From positions 1-6,585 of the forward strand of contig JAOUNV010000115.1 of NCBI GenBank assembly GCA_029880775.1: a DNA stretch of 6,585 bases, written 5' to 3'. How positions within the stretch are numbered: the stretch's first letter is position 1; each line of letters begins with the position of its first letter. The notes beneath the pieces were generated by a model, which did not search any database, was not told the DNA's origin, and was given only the letters and a program-made list of their open reading frames with translations. Positions 1-5,260 of this stretch are shown here, piece by piece. This DNA is from Nitrospinota bacterium. GTDB taxonomy: Bacteria; Nitrospinota_A; UBA7883. Position numbers and translations under genes: made by a program.

Positions 1-2
1 AG

Positions 3-338
3 CTTGATGAAAACACCGGTGAGCCTTTTTCCCGGGAGCGGCTCTACGATCCGGAGGTGAACATCGCCATTGGGGTGGCGTATCTATCCAAATTACTGGA
101 GCGCTACGATGGCTCCATGGCCCTGGCGCTGGCCGCATACAACGCCGGTGAGCCGACAGTGGACCGCTGGGTGAAAAAGCTCGAAGCGCCAAACCAGGAG
201 GAGTTCATCGAGATGATCCCCTACTCCGAGACCCGCGGTTATGTGAAAAACGTGCTCAGGAATCTGGCCCTGTACAGAAGCATCTACAGCCGGAATAAAA
301 TCGCCAGCGAGCCGATGGTGGCCCGGTCTGTTTTGTAG
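3..338 (+). CDS. Soluble lytic murein transglycosylase (SLT domain), 3' end only
   Basis: This is the C-terminal 111 residues of a lytic transglycosylase whose 5' part lies before the window; the open frame runs in from the left edge with no stop. Lytic transglycosylases cleave the MurNAc-GlcNAc bond of peptidoglycan in the periplasm, leaving 1,6-anhydro-MurNAc ends. The late part of the SLT fold is visible: Y-D-P-E-V-N-I followed by G-V-A-Y-L-x-x-L-L, then the hallmark A-L-A-A-Y-N-A-G (codons near 124-150), and the closing I-P-Y-x-E-T-R-x-Y-V-x-x-V-L segment. The catalytic glutamate should lie upstream of the window and cannot be checked. The GTG at 57 is internal to the domain and is not a start. 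The deacylase gene follows after 11 nt, so co-transcription is likely. Family assignment is firm; the exact subclass (Slt70-like or a shorter form) cannot be decided. Confidence 0.93.
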   Translation, partial: LDENTGEPFSRERLYDPEVNIAIGVAYLSKLLERYDGSMALALAAYNAGEPTVDRWVKKLEAPNQEEFIEMIPYSETRGYVKNVLRNLALYRSIYSRNKIASEPMVARSVL

Positions 339-349
339 TTATAAGGAAA

Positions 350-1933
350 ATGTACGATTTAGTCATAAAAAACGGCCAAATAGCCGATGGTGTCACCGAC
401 AACCTGTACCGCGCCGATCTGGTAATAATCGGTGACAAGATCTCCGCCGTGGCCCCGGATGTCTCCGAGGGGTTGGCCAAAAAGGTGGTGGACGCTTCCG
501 GGATGGTGGTGGCGCCTGGCTTTGTGGATGTCCATTCCCACTCCGACTACTATCTGGTTATCGACCCCCGAGCCGAGTCGAAACTGTTGCAGGGAGTGAC
601 CACCGACGTGGGGGGGAACTGCGGCTACTCCGCCGCGCCAATGTCTGGCGGCTTGCGGGAAAGGCGTGTCCAGGACTACCAGTCCCAATTCGGGATAAAG
701 GTGGATTGGTCTAGCCTGGAGGAATATTTCGAGACCATCACCCAGGCGGGACATGGGATAAACTACGCCGCCATGCTAGGCTACAACACTATCCGAGGCT
801 CCATACTGGGGGAGAACGACAGCCAGCCGGATAACGGCTCCATGAAAAAGATCAAGACCACCATTGCCGAGGGGCTGGATCAGGGCGCCGTGGGGGTGAG
901 CGTGGGAGTTGTCTATCCCCCCGCCTGTTTCGCCACGGAGGATGAGTTCGCCGAAGCTATCGGCGTGGTGGGGGAGCGGGGAAAGGTGTTCGCAACTCAC
1001 ATCCGCTCCGAAGGCCCACGGCTCACAGAATCGCTGACGGAAGTGGTCAACGTGGCCCGGCGCTCCGGCGCCAGGCTGCAGGTATCTCACCTGAAGACCG
1101 CCGGTAAAGCCAACTGGACAAAGCTTGACCGAGCTTTCGATATACTGGAGGGCGCCATGTCAGAAGGGATGCGGGTGATGGCGGATCGCTACCCTTATCT
1201 GGCGTCGAACACCGGCCTGCAAGTGGTGCTGCCGGACCGCGCCTTTGATGGAGGGAAAGAGGCTCTACTGCGAAGGCTCAACGATGGCGCCGAAAGAGAG
1301 GCTTTTTTAAAGGATATTTTGACGGCCCACCCGGAGCCGGAATATTGGGAAACAGTGATGGTGTCTCAGGTGGTGAACCTGAAAAACCGTGAGGTGGAAG
1401 GGCTGACCGTGGCCCAGGGCGCCGAGCTTAGAAAAAAGGCGCCCCACGATTTCGTGTTCGATCTTCTGGCGGAAGAGGACGCGTATGTGGAGGCGATATT
1501 CTTCTGCATGAACCAGGAGAACATGGACCGGATATTCAACAAGCCATATGTGATGGTCGGCTCCGACGCAGGCGCCAGGGCGCTCAGCGGCCCTCTGGCC
1601 ATCGGGCGGCCTCACCCCAGGACATTCGGCACATTCCCCGCCTTTATGCAAAAATACACCAGGGAAAATAAATCATTCTCCATCCCGGAAGCTGTGAAAA
1701 AATCCTCTTCCATGGCCGCGCAATTCTTCGGGCTATCCGGCAGAGGACAAATCACCCCCGGCTCGTATGCCGATATAGTGATTTTCGATCCCGACGCTAT
1801 CCGCGACAACTCTACTTACACCAACCCTATCGCCGCCCCATCGGGGATAAAAAGCGTGTTCGTAAATGGCGCCCTTGCCGTGCAGGATGGAAAGCTGACC
1901 AGCAACCTTGCCGGACAGGTCATCACCCGGTAG
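350..1933 (+). CDS. N-acyl-D-amino-acid deacylase (D-aminoacylase), amidohydrolase superfamily
   Basis: This 527-residue protein has the length and motif order of the D-aminoacylase family, metal-dependent TIM-barrel amidohydrolases that release D-amino acids from N-acyl-D-amino acids. The N-terminal beta-sandwich opening Y-D-L-V-I-K-N-G is present. P-G-F-V-D-V-H-S-H-S-D carries the metal ligands His62 and His64. G-N-C-G-Y-S-A-A-P has Cys91, equivalent to the zinc-ligand cysteine of characterised D-aminoacylases. T-H-I-R-S-E (His217) and V-S-H-L-K (His247) supply the next histidines, and V-G-S-D-A holds Asp406, the likely catalytic acid. R-P-H-P-R-T-F-G-T-F near residue 421 is also family-typical. 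No signal peptide is seen, so it is probably cytosolic. The ATG at 350 fits the family N-terminus, although the purine-rich AAGGA sits only 2 nt before it, so translation may be coupled to the gene upstream. The true substrate is unknown; dihydroorotase-like or other D-amidohydrolase activity is possible. Confidence 0.9.
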   Translation: MYDLVIKNGQIADGVTDNLYRADLVIIGDKISAVAPDVSEGLAKKVVDASGMVVAPGFVDVHSHSDYYLVIDPRAESKLLQGVTTDVGGNCGYSAAPMSGGLRERRVQDYQSQFGIKVDWSSLEEYFETITQAGHGINYAAMLGYNTIRGSILGENDSQPDNGSMKKIKTTIAEGLDQGAVGVSVGVVYPPACFATEDEFAEAIGVVGERGKVFATHIRSEGPRLTESLTEVVNVARRSGARLQVSHLKTAGKANWTKLDRAFDILEGAMSEGMRVMADRYPYLASNTGLQVVLPDRAFDGGKEALLRRLNDGAEREAFLKDILTAHPEPEYWETVMVSQVVNLKNREVEGLTVAQGAELRKKAPHDFVFDLLAEEDAYVEAIFFCMNQENMDRIFNKPYVMVGSDAGARALSGPLAIGRPHPRTFGTFPAFMQKYTRENKSFSIPEAVKKSSSMAAQFFGLSGRGQITPGSYADIVIFDPDAIRDNSTYTNPIAAPSGIKSVFVNGALAVQDGKLTSNLAGQVITR

Positions 1934-1954
1934 GGCTGTGGCCGCCACCCCTGC

Positions 1955-2224
1955 TCATCCCTTGTAGATGTAGTAAACGCCCATGATCACGAACATCGCG
2001 CCTGCGGTCCTGGAGATGTATGATTGGGGCACATGCTGGGCCAGGAAGCTGCCAAGCAATGTGGCGATCAACGAGGCGAGCACCAGCGCCAGCGACGATC
2101 CGATGAATACGCTGATCTTGGAGCGCTCGTAGGCGGCGCAGGCGAACGTGGCCAGCTGCGTCTTGTCCCCCAGCTCCGCCAGGAAGATCATGGTAAAAAC
2201 AGAGCCGATGACTTTATACTCCAT
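1955..2224 (-). CDS. Half-size UPF0016/Gdt1/TMEM165-type membrane transporter
   Basis: This 89-residue, very hydrophobic protein belongs to the UPF0016 family, whose studied members move Mn2+ or Ca2+ out of the cytoplasm. The signature E-L-G-D-K-T is at residues 17-22 inside the first membrane helix. Two more helices can be seen at roughly residues 37-60 and 70-88. Full-length family members carry two copies of the E-x-G-D-[KR]-[ST] motif; this one carries a single copy, the size of one half. It would need to dimerise or pair with a second small subunit, which is not in the window. The start ATG (2222-2224 complement) has AAAGGTG 5 nt upstream. The gene converges on the deacylase gene, with only 21 nt between the stops and no visible terminator. 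Cation specificity is inferred from the family, not seen. Confidence 0.88.
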   Translation of the reverse strand: MEYKVIGSVFTMIFLAELGDKTQLATFACAAYERSKISVFIGSSLALVLASLIATLLGSFLAQHVPQSYISRTAGAMFVIMGVYYIYKG

Positions 2225-2316
2225 CCGAACACCTTTCTTGATTGCGCTTTACGTTGCGCGAAACATGATTTTCGATAAGCTACAACTCCGTTGGTGGGTG
2301 CGCCATTGAATAATAA

Positions 2317-2345
2317 ATTATGCGCGGAGCGGGTGTCATCTTCAA
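2317..2345 (-). promoter_or_regulatory. Candidate sigma-70 promoter of the UPF0016 gene
   Basis: On the minus strand TTGAAG (2345-2340) is followed by a 17-nt spacer and CATAAT (2322-2317), matching the -35 and -10 consensus at 4 of 6 and 5 of 6 positions. Transcription would start near 2310 and give a leader of about 86 nt before the start codon at 2224. The leader shows no convincing yybP-ykoY Mn2+ riboswitch, although that element often controls this family. This is pattern matching only. Confidence 0.4.
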
Positions 2346-2419
2346 CCCAATTAATGACGGGGCGATGAGCAGGAGCCGGGCCGTTGGCATACGATATGTC
2401 ATAACCTGATGAACCCTGA

Positions 2420-2444
2420 TTACGCGAGCCTTATTTGCGCGTAA
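2420..2444. repeat. Inverted repeat TTACGCG-N11-CGCGTAA, possible activator site
   Basis: TTACGCG (2420-2426) and CGCGTAA (2438-2444) are exact reverse complements around an 11-nt spacer. The centre lies about 200 nt upstream of the candidate sigma-54 -24 element, a usual distance for an enhancer-binding protein site. It could also be the operator of another regulator or a chance palindrome. No T-tract follows, so it is not a terminator. Confidence 0.3.
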
Positions 2445-2627
2445 AATTTCGATATGACCTCACACCACTTGCCACGAAAAGTAATCTTACTGGAGCGGCT
2501 ATATATTCCATGGGGCATGCAGAGGATCAGTTAACGCATAAAACGACAAACATGTCTGACTTTAATGCCAATAATGGCGCTTTTGATAAATCTGAGTTTA
2601 GATGATCCATACAATCATATAGTTATG

Positions 2628-2644
2628 TTGGCGCCACTTATGCA
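2628..2644 (+). promoter_or_regulatory. Candidate sigma-54 (-24/-12) promoter of the YGLP-repeat gene
   Basis: The sequence TTGGCGC-N6-TGCA has the invariant GG (2630-2631) and GC (2642-2643) separated by exactly 10 nt. It agrees with the consensus YTGGCACGR-N3-TTGCW at all but three of the defined positions. Transcription would start near 2655 and leave about 64 nt of leader before the start codon at 2719. A sigma-54 promoter needs an ATP-dependent activator bound upstream; the inverted repeat at 2420-2444 is a candidate site. An overlapping TATAAC at 2656-2661 could act as a -10 box but has no good -35 partner. Confidence 0.5.
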
Positions 2645-2660
2645 TTTAGAATGGTTATAA

Positions 2661-2679
2661 CAGAGGTTGTAAGCCTCTG
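2661..2679 (+). promoter_or_regulatory. Leader hairpin, possible translational switch of the YGLP-repeat gene
   Basis: CAGAGGTT (2661-2668) pairs with AGCCTCTG (2672-2679) over a 3-nt loop, giving 8 bp with one G-U. It falls in the predicted leader. The left arm contains GAGGTTG (2663-2669), and the same 7-mer recurs over the ribosome binding site (2710-2716). The right arm AGCCTC could therefore pair either with the left arm or with the ribosome binding site, making two exclusive structures. No T-tract follows, so it is not a terminator. The pairing is seen; the function is inference. Confidence 0.35.
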
Positions 2680-2718
2680 AATAGATAAGAGACGCTACTT
2701 ATGGCGATGGAGGTTGAT

Positions 2719-3018
2719 ATGAGTTTCTTCAAGTCGATATTCACAGCGGCGATAATTCTTGGCGCATTCATGACGATGGTTTCCACGGCCGTTTACGCAG
2801 CCTCGTGGGACAAAATGAACGATGCGGAATCGTATGGGCTTCCTCATGTAGCCCAGGTACATATGGACAAAGGCCAGCCACAGCTGGACCATGGTTCCGA
2901 TGGCTATGGATTGCCCCATGTTACAGGATGGCATGATAGCAAGATGGCATTCGAAAAGGTCGATTTTGGCGGGGATCTTTATGGTCTCCCCTACGCCGGG
3001 AGCTTCCACAAGAAGTAA
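2719..3018 (+). CDS. Secreted 99-residue protein with three YGLP-x5-H repeats, unknown family
   Basis: The start is set at ATG 2719 because GGAGG (2709-2713) precedes it by 5 nt; the in-frame ATGs at 2701 and 2707 lack such a site. Residues 1-27 form a Sec signal peptide: Lys5, a hydrophobic core at about 7-23, and cleavage after A-V-Y-A. The mature part of about 72 residues contains Y-G-L-P-[HY]-x4-H three times, at residues 39-48, 63-72 and 88-97, with spacings of 24 and 25. The last two copies are also preceded by a similar acidic-glycine lead ([LV]-D-x-G-x-D). Six histidines (43, 48, 58, 67, 72, 97) and several Asp/Glu could bind metal. There is no cysteine, CxxCH haem motif, lipobox or second membrane segment. 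It stands alone between its own promoter and terminator. I do not recognise the family; a periplasmic or extracellular metal-binding or structural role is a guess. Confidence 0.85.
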   Translation: MSFFKSIFTAAIILGAFMTMVSTAVYAASWDKMNDAESYGLPHVAQVHMDKGQPQLDHGSDGYGLPHVTGWHDSKMAFEKVDFGGDLYGLPYAGSFHKK

Positions 3019-3063
3019 TTCCCGGTTGCGAGGCGTGTGAAGCGCCCCGCGCATTAATAACCC

Positions 3064-3097
3064 GGCGGTCCGCAAATGAATGCGGGCCGCCTTTTTT
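3064..3097 (+). terminator. Rho-independent terminator of the YGLP-repeat gene
   Basis: GGCGGTCCGC (3064-3073) pairs with GCGGGCCGCC (3082-3091) through 10 bp with a single T-G wobble, over an 8-nt AT-rich loop. Six T residues follow directly (3092-3097). It lies 45 nt after the stop codon at 3018, making the upstream gene a single-gene unit. Confidence 0.9.
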
Positions 3098-3313
3098 GCG
3101 CTTCCTCCATGACCCTCCGCCGCTCTATACCGAACCAATCCACGCCCGAATACGCGTTCACATAGCAGATAATGGGGCCTGGCGAGTGTATTTTTCAAGC
3201 GACGAGGCGCCCAGCGCCCACCACTGTTCTCCTTATTTCCGCAGGTTGTGTCATTTGGCATGAGTAACCCTGGCGGTGAAATATATGCGATTCCAACCAT
3301 CTTGGAGGCAAAA

Positions 3314-3382
3314 ATGGCTCTACCGCCTTATGCGCAAAATATAATTATCACAGGGGCAATCTCTTTCTTACCAAAGGATTAG
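3314..3382 (+). CDS. Possible 22-residue small ORF
   Basis: An ATG at 3314 has GGAGG (3304-3308) 5 nt upstream, as good a ribosome binding site as any in the window. The frame runs 22 codons to TAG at 3380-3382. The peptide starts M-A-L-P-P-Y, has a mildly hydrophobic middle (N-I-I-I-T-G-A-I-S-F-L) and ends P-K-D. The hairpin at 3378-3400 overlaps its stop. A weak GG-N10-GC pattern at 3275-3288 could be a sigma-54-like element, but it lacks the other consensus bases. It may be a real small protein, a leader peptide for the downstream region, or chance. No family is recognised. Confidence 0.25.
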   Translation: MALPPYAQNIIITGAISFLPKD

Positions 3383-3400
3383 GCTGCTTTTCAGCCTGAT
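3378..3400 (+). repeat. Hairpin overlapping the small-ORF stop, and adjoining palindrome
   Basis: AGGCTG (3381-3386) and CAGCCT (3392-3397) pair perfectly over a 5-nt loop. Three more outer pairs (A-T, T-A, T-G) extend the stem to 9 bp. No T-run follows, so it is not a standard terminator. The adjoining GATAA-C-TTATC (3398-3408) is a perfect 5-1-5 palindrome about 30 nt before the carD -35 box and could be an operator. Both structures are directly visible; any role is inference. Confidence 0.4.
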
Positions 3401-3436
3401 AACTTATCTGAAAATCCACGAAAAGACGGGCGTTAA

Positions 3437-3465
3437 TTGACGCGGTGGGGTGTATCTGCTATACT
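3437..3465 (+). promoter_or_regulatory. Sigma-70 promoter of carD operon
   Basis: TTGACG (3437-3442) and TATACT (3460-3465) are 17 nt apart, each matching the consensus at 5 of 6 positions. Transcription should start near 3472, about 30 nt before the ATG at 3502. This also argues against the in-frame GTG at 3445, which would lie upstream of the transcript. Confidence 0.75.
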
Positions 3466-3501
3466 GATTTTGTTTTTTCCGCTCGGTGGGTATATCTTAT
3501 A

Positions 3502-3996
3502 ATGTCATTAGCACAGTTCAAAGTTGGGACCAAAGTCGTTTATCCCTCCCATGGTTTGGGAACGATAGAAAAGATTGAAAAACTTAAGTTTTCGGGCATG
3601 GCCGATGCCTTCTATATCATTCGTCTTCGCAAAAGCGGCATGACCATCATGGCGCCCACTCGGACGGCCGACTCTCTGGGGTTGAGAGGGGTAATCGCAA
3701 AACGGGACGTGCCCAAAATCCTATCCATTCTTGGAAACGGGATATTGGAAGATGTGGAGCCGAACTGGAACAAGCGCCAAAAACGCTTCCTGGAAATGAT
3801 AAAAACCGGCGCTCTTTCTGATGTGGCCTACGTTTACCGAGCCCTGTTCAAGCTCAAGGGTTCCAAAGGCCTCTCCTTTGTAGAGCAACAAGTTTTCGAT
3901 AACGCTTATGAGCTGATCGTCAGCGAAATCGCGGAAGCAAAAGGCATATGCAAGGACAAGGCTGCTCTGATGGTGGGGAAGGCTCTCTCCAACTGA
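3502..3996 (+). CDS. CarD/CdnL-family RNA polymerase-binding transcription regulator
   Basis: This 164-residue protein has the usual length and layout of CdnL/CarD. These bind the RNA polymerase beta subunit and stabilise open complexes, often at rRNA and growth promoters. The N-terminal RNA polymerase-interacting domain (about 1-65) opens F-K-V-G-T-K-V-V-Y-P-S-H-G-L-G-T-I, the hallmark CarD_TRCF signature. The C-terminal helical domain (about 66-164) contains N-W-N-K-R-Q-K-R-F-L-E-M-I-K-T-G, including Trp89 at the position of the tryptophan that contacts the promoter fork, then the family-typical A-Y-V-Y-R-A-L-F and L-S-F-x-E-x-x-x-x-x-x-A. The ATG at 3502 is chosen because the promoter sits directly upstream and the family N-terminus aligns there; the ribosome binding site is weak (GGTGGG, 11 nt upstream). 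The CRP-family gene follows after 46 nt, probably in the same operon. Confidence 0.93.
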   Translation: MSLAQFKVGTKVVYPSHGLGTIEKIEKLKFSGMADAFYIIRLRKSGMTIMAPTRTADSLGLRGVIAKRDVPKILSILGNGILEDVEPNWNKRQKRFLEMIKTGALSDVAYVYRALFKLKGSKGLSFVEQQVFDNAYELIVSEIAEAKGICKDKAALMVGKALSN

Positions 3997-4042
3997 TCTG
4001 CTACACCATCATATCCACGATGGCGCGTCTGCGGGAGCTGGT

Positions 4043-4717
4043 ATGATCAAGGCTTCGTTGTTAAACGGCGTCCTGGTCCTAAAGGGCCTTTCCGAAAAGG
4101 AAATGGAGGATGTGGGCCGGAGCCTCATTCCTGTGAACCTGGACAAGGGGGGATACCTTTTTTACCGCAAAGACCAGGGCTCCGAGATATATTTCCTGGC
4201 CAGGGGATCGTTGCAAATCACCATCGACAACGACGACAACAAGGAAATCGTTGTATACGTCATCGGCCAGGGAGATATCGTGGGGGAGATGTCGCTCTTT
4301 TCCCATTCCCAGCGCAGCGCCACGGTGGTGGCCCTGGACAAATGCCTGCTATACAGGATCGGCGGGGAAAAATTCCTGGAGCTTATGACCCTTTATCCAG
4401 CCATTGGTGTAAACATGGCGCGGATACTTATTGACCGACTCAATGAGGCCAACGCCATCATTGAAAGGCTGGGAACCATGGACGGGGCCGAACGTGTTTC
4501 TAACTTTATCAGATCGCTGGCTGTAAAGTCTGGCGAGCCATTCGGCGAGCAATACAGAATCAGAAAAAAGCCGACCCACCGCAATATATCTCAGAGGTTG
4601 GGTGTATCTGAAAAAACAGTCTACCGAGCTATGCACCTGCTCATTGATGAGCGGATGGTCGAAATCAGGGATGGATCTTTATTTGTCGACAAGAGCTTTG
4701 TTAAAAAAGACGATTGA
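4043..4717 (+). CDS. CRP/FNR-family transcription regulator with intact cyclic-nucleotide cassette
   Basis: This 224-residue protein has the CRP layout. Residues about 12-115 form a cyclic-nucleotide-binding beta-roll with the phosphate-binding cassette G-E-M-S-L-F (81-86) and R-S-A (91-93). The Glu and Arg-Ser that contact the ribose and phosphate of cAMP in CRP are therefore kept. The long dimerisation helix spans about 116-145. The C-terminal winged helix-turn-helix (about 150-216) includes T-H-R-N-I-S-Q-R-L-G-V-S-E-K-T-V-Y-R-A, with the recognition helix at about 188-200. Only one cysteine (101) is present, so it is not an FNR-type iron-sulfur sensor, and no haem ligand is obvious. The start ATG has GGGAG 5 nt upstream. 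It lies between carD and the overlapping lipoprotein gene. The effector (cAMP, c-di-GMP or another nucleotide) and the target genes cannot be told from sequence. Confidence 0.93.
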   Translation: MIKASLLNGVLVLKGLSEKEMEDVGRSLIPVNLDKGGYLFYRKDQGSEIYFLARGSLQITIDNDDNKEIVVYVIGQGDIVGEMSLFSHSQRSATVVALDKCLLYRIGGEKFLELMTLYPAIGVNMARILIDRLNEANAIIERLGTMDGAERVSNFIRSLAVKSGEPFGEQYRIRKKPTHRNISQRLGVSEKTVYRAMHLLIDERMVEIRDGSLFVDKSFVKKDD

Positions 4718-5231
4718 ATCGCTGAGGCCGGCCAAAGCGGCCCTGATCATGGCATTGCTAGTTGCGGCGTGTTCCGAGCCAGCTTCCCTGGCGCCAGAGC
4801 AGGGAAACGGCCCAGGAAATGATAAACGCGGCGCAGATGCCCGGCAGGCTCCGTATGAAGGAAACAAGGCCTCTTTTCATTTCAACGGCAAAGAATACAT
4901 CCTCTCCTTCGGCGGAAAGAGGAGCGGGGAGGATCAACTCTCCAGCATTTCGTTGCCCATCATTCCAGGCGCCCGGGTAGATAATTTCGTTGCGGGCGTA
5001 CATGAGAATTCAGTTACCATTGCGGCGAATATCACCCTGGACGACCTTATGGGCAGATTCGCGGTGGAGTTCCCCGCCAGGGACTGGACCATGGCCGAAA
5101 TGGTGTCGCTGGAAGGAATGGCTTCCGCCAAATGGACGGCGAAAAAAGGCGCTGCCACCGTATGGGTCTACGCCATGGAGCAAGACGGCGCGGTAATAGC
5201 TAAAATTGTGACCAGCAAGGAAACCGTGTAA
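4671..5231 (+). CDS. Putative lipoprotein of unknown function
   Basis: The frame encodes a lipoprotein: a basic region with K-K and R-P-A-K, a hydrophobic stretch A-A-L-I-M-A-L-L, then the lipobox V-A-A-C (Cys34 from the start used here, codon at 4770). The mature part begins with a Pro/Gly/Asp-rich linker of about 35 residues. A beta-rich domain follows, with S-L-P-I-I-P-G-A-R near residue 94 and a later L-x-x-L-M-G-R-F-x-x-E-F-P-A-R-D-W segment. That order resembles small anaerobe lipoproteins in which a P-G-A strand is followed by a helix and a G-W or D-W turn, but I cannot name a family. The start is uncertain. ATG 4671 overlaps the CRP gene by 47 nt and lacks a clear ribosome binding site; TTG 4698 would give a more ordinary signal peptide. 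Overlap and strand imply co-transcription with carD and the CRP-family gene. Confidence 0.75.
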   Translation: MDLYLSTRALLKKTIESLRPAKAALIMALLVAACSEPASLAPEQGNGPGNDKRGADARQAPYEGNKASFHFNGKEYILSFGGKRSGEDQLSSISLPIIPGARVDNFVAGVHENSVTIAANITLDDLMGRFAVEFPARDWTMAEMVSLEGMASAKWTAKKGAATVWVYAMEQDGAVIAKIVTSKETV

Positions 5232-5260
5232 AGGTCAGCCTTCTCTGTTTTAGTTTGGGC

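Larger units (their letters stand above)
2225..2718. other. Divergent intergenic region (494 nt), noncoding
   Basis: The stretch separates the leftward UPF0016 gene from the rightward YGLP-repeat gene. No convincing protein gene lies in it; the longest starts have no ribosome binding site. It holds a candidate sigma-70 promoter facing left (2317-2345), a 7-bp inverted repeat (2420-2444), a candidate sigma-54 promoter facing right (2628-2644) and a leader hairpin (2661-2679). The part from about 2560 to 2700 is visibly more AT-rich than the flanking genes, as expected for a promoter region. The rest, about 2445-2620, shows nothing I can name. Confidence 0.7.
3098..3501. other. Intergenic region between the YGLP-repeat gene terminator and carD (about 400 nt)
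   Basis: No established gene is seen. From 3098 to about 3295 nothing recognisable stands out on either strand; a long minus-strand open frame there runs through the terminator and the YGLP gene and has no recognisable protein character. From about 3300 it holds a possible 22-codon ORF (3314-3382), a hairpin (3378-3400), a short palindrome (3398-3408) and the carD promoter (3437-3465). Confidence 0.65.

Noticed and set aside
2024..2278. 84-codon plus-strand ORF over the UPF0016 gene
   Set aside because: It is the antisense shadow of a gene with the E-L-G-D-K-T signature.
2225..2310. yybP-ykoY Mn2+ riboswitch in the UPF0016 leader
   Set aside because: The conserved riboswitch sequence blocks were not found on the minus strand in this leader.
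2552..2605. 17-codon plus-strand ORF in the intergenic region
   Set aside because: It has no purine-rich ribosome binding site and is too short to support without conservation.
3275..3288. Second sigma-54 element (GG-N10-GC) before the small ORF
   Set aside because: Only the GG and GC spacing matches; the surrounding consensus bases are absent, and such spacing is common by chance.
2695..3300. 201-codon minus-strand open frame opposite the YGLP-repeat gene
   Set aside because: It covers the signal-peptide gene and its terminator, has no ribosome binding site or recognisable domain, and its sequence looks like antisense of a real gene.
3445..3501. Upstream GTG start extending the CarD protein by 19 residues
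   Set aside because: The extension overlaps the -10 box and precedes the predicted transcript start, and family members begin at the internal Met.
5232..5260. Terminator between the converging lipoprotein and zinc-ribbon genes
   Set aside because: Only a 4-bp AAGG/CCTT stem is visible, with no adjoining T-run, so it cannot be called.
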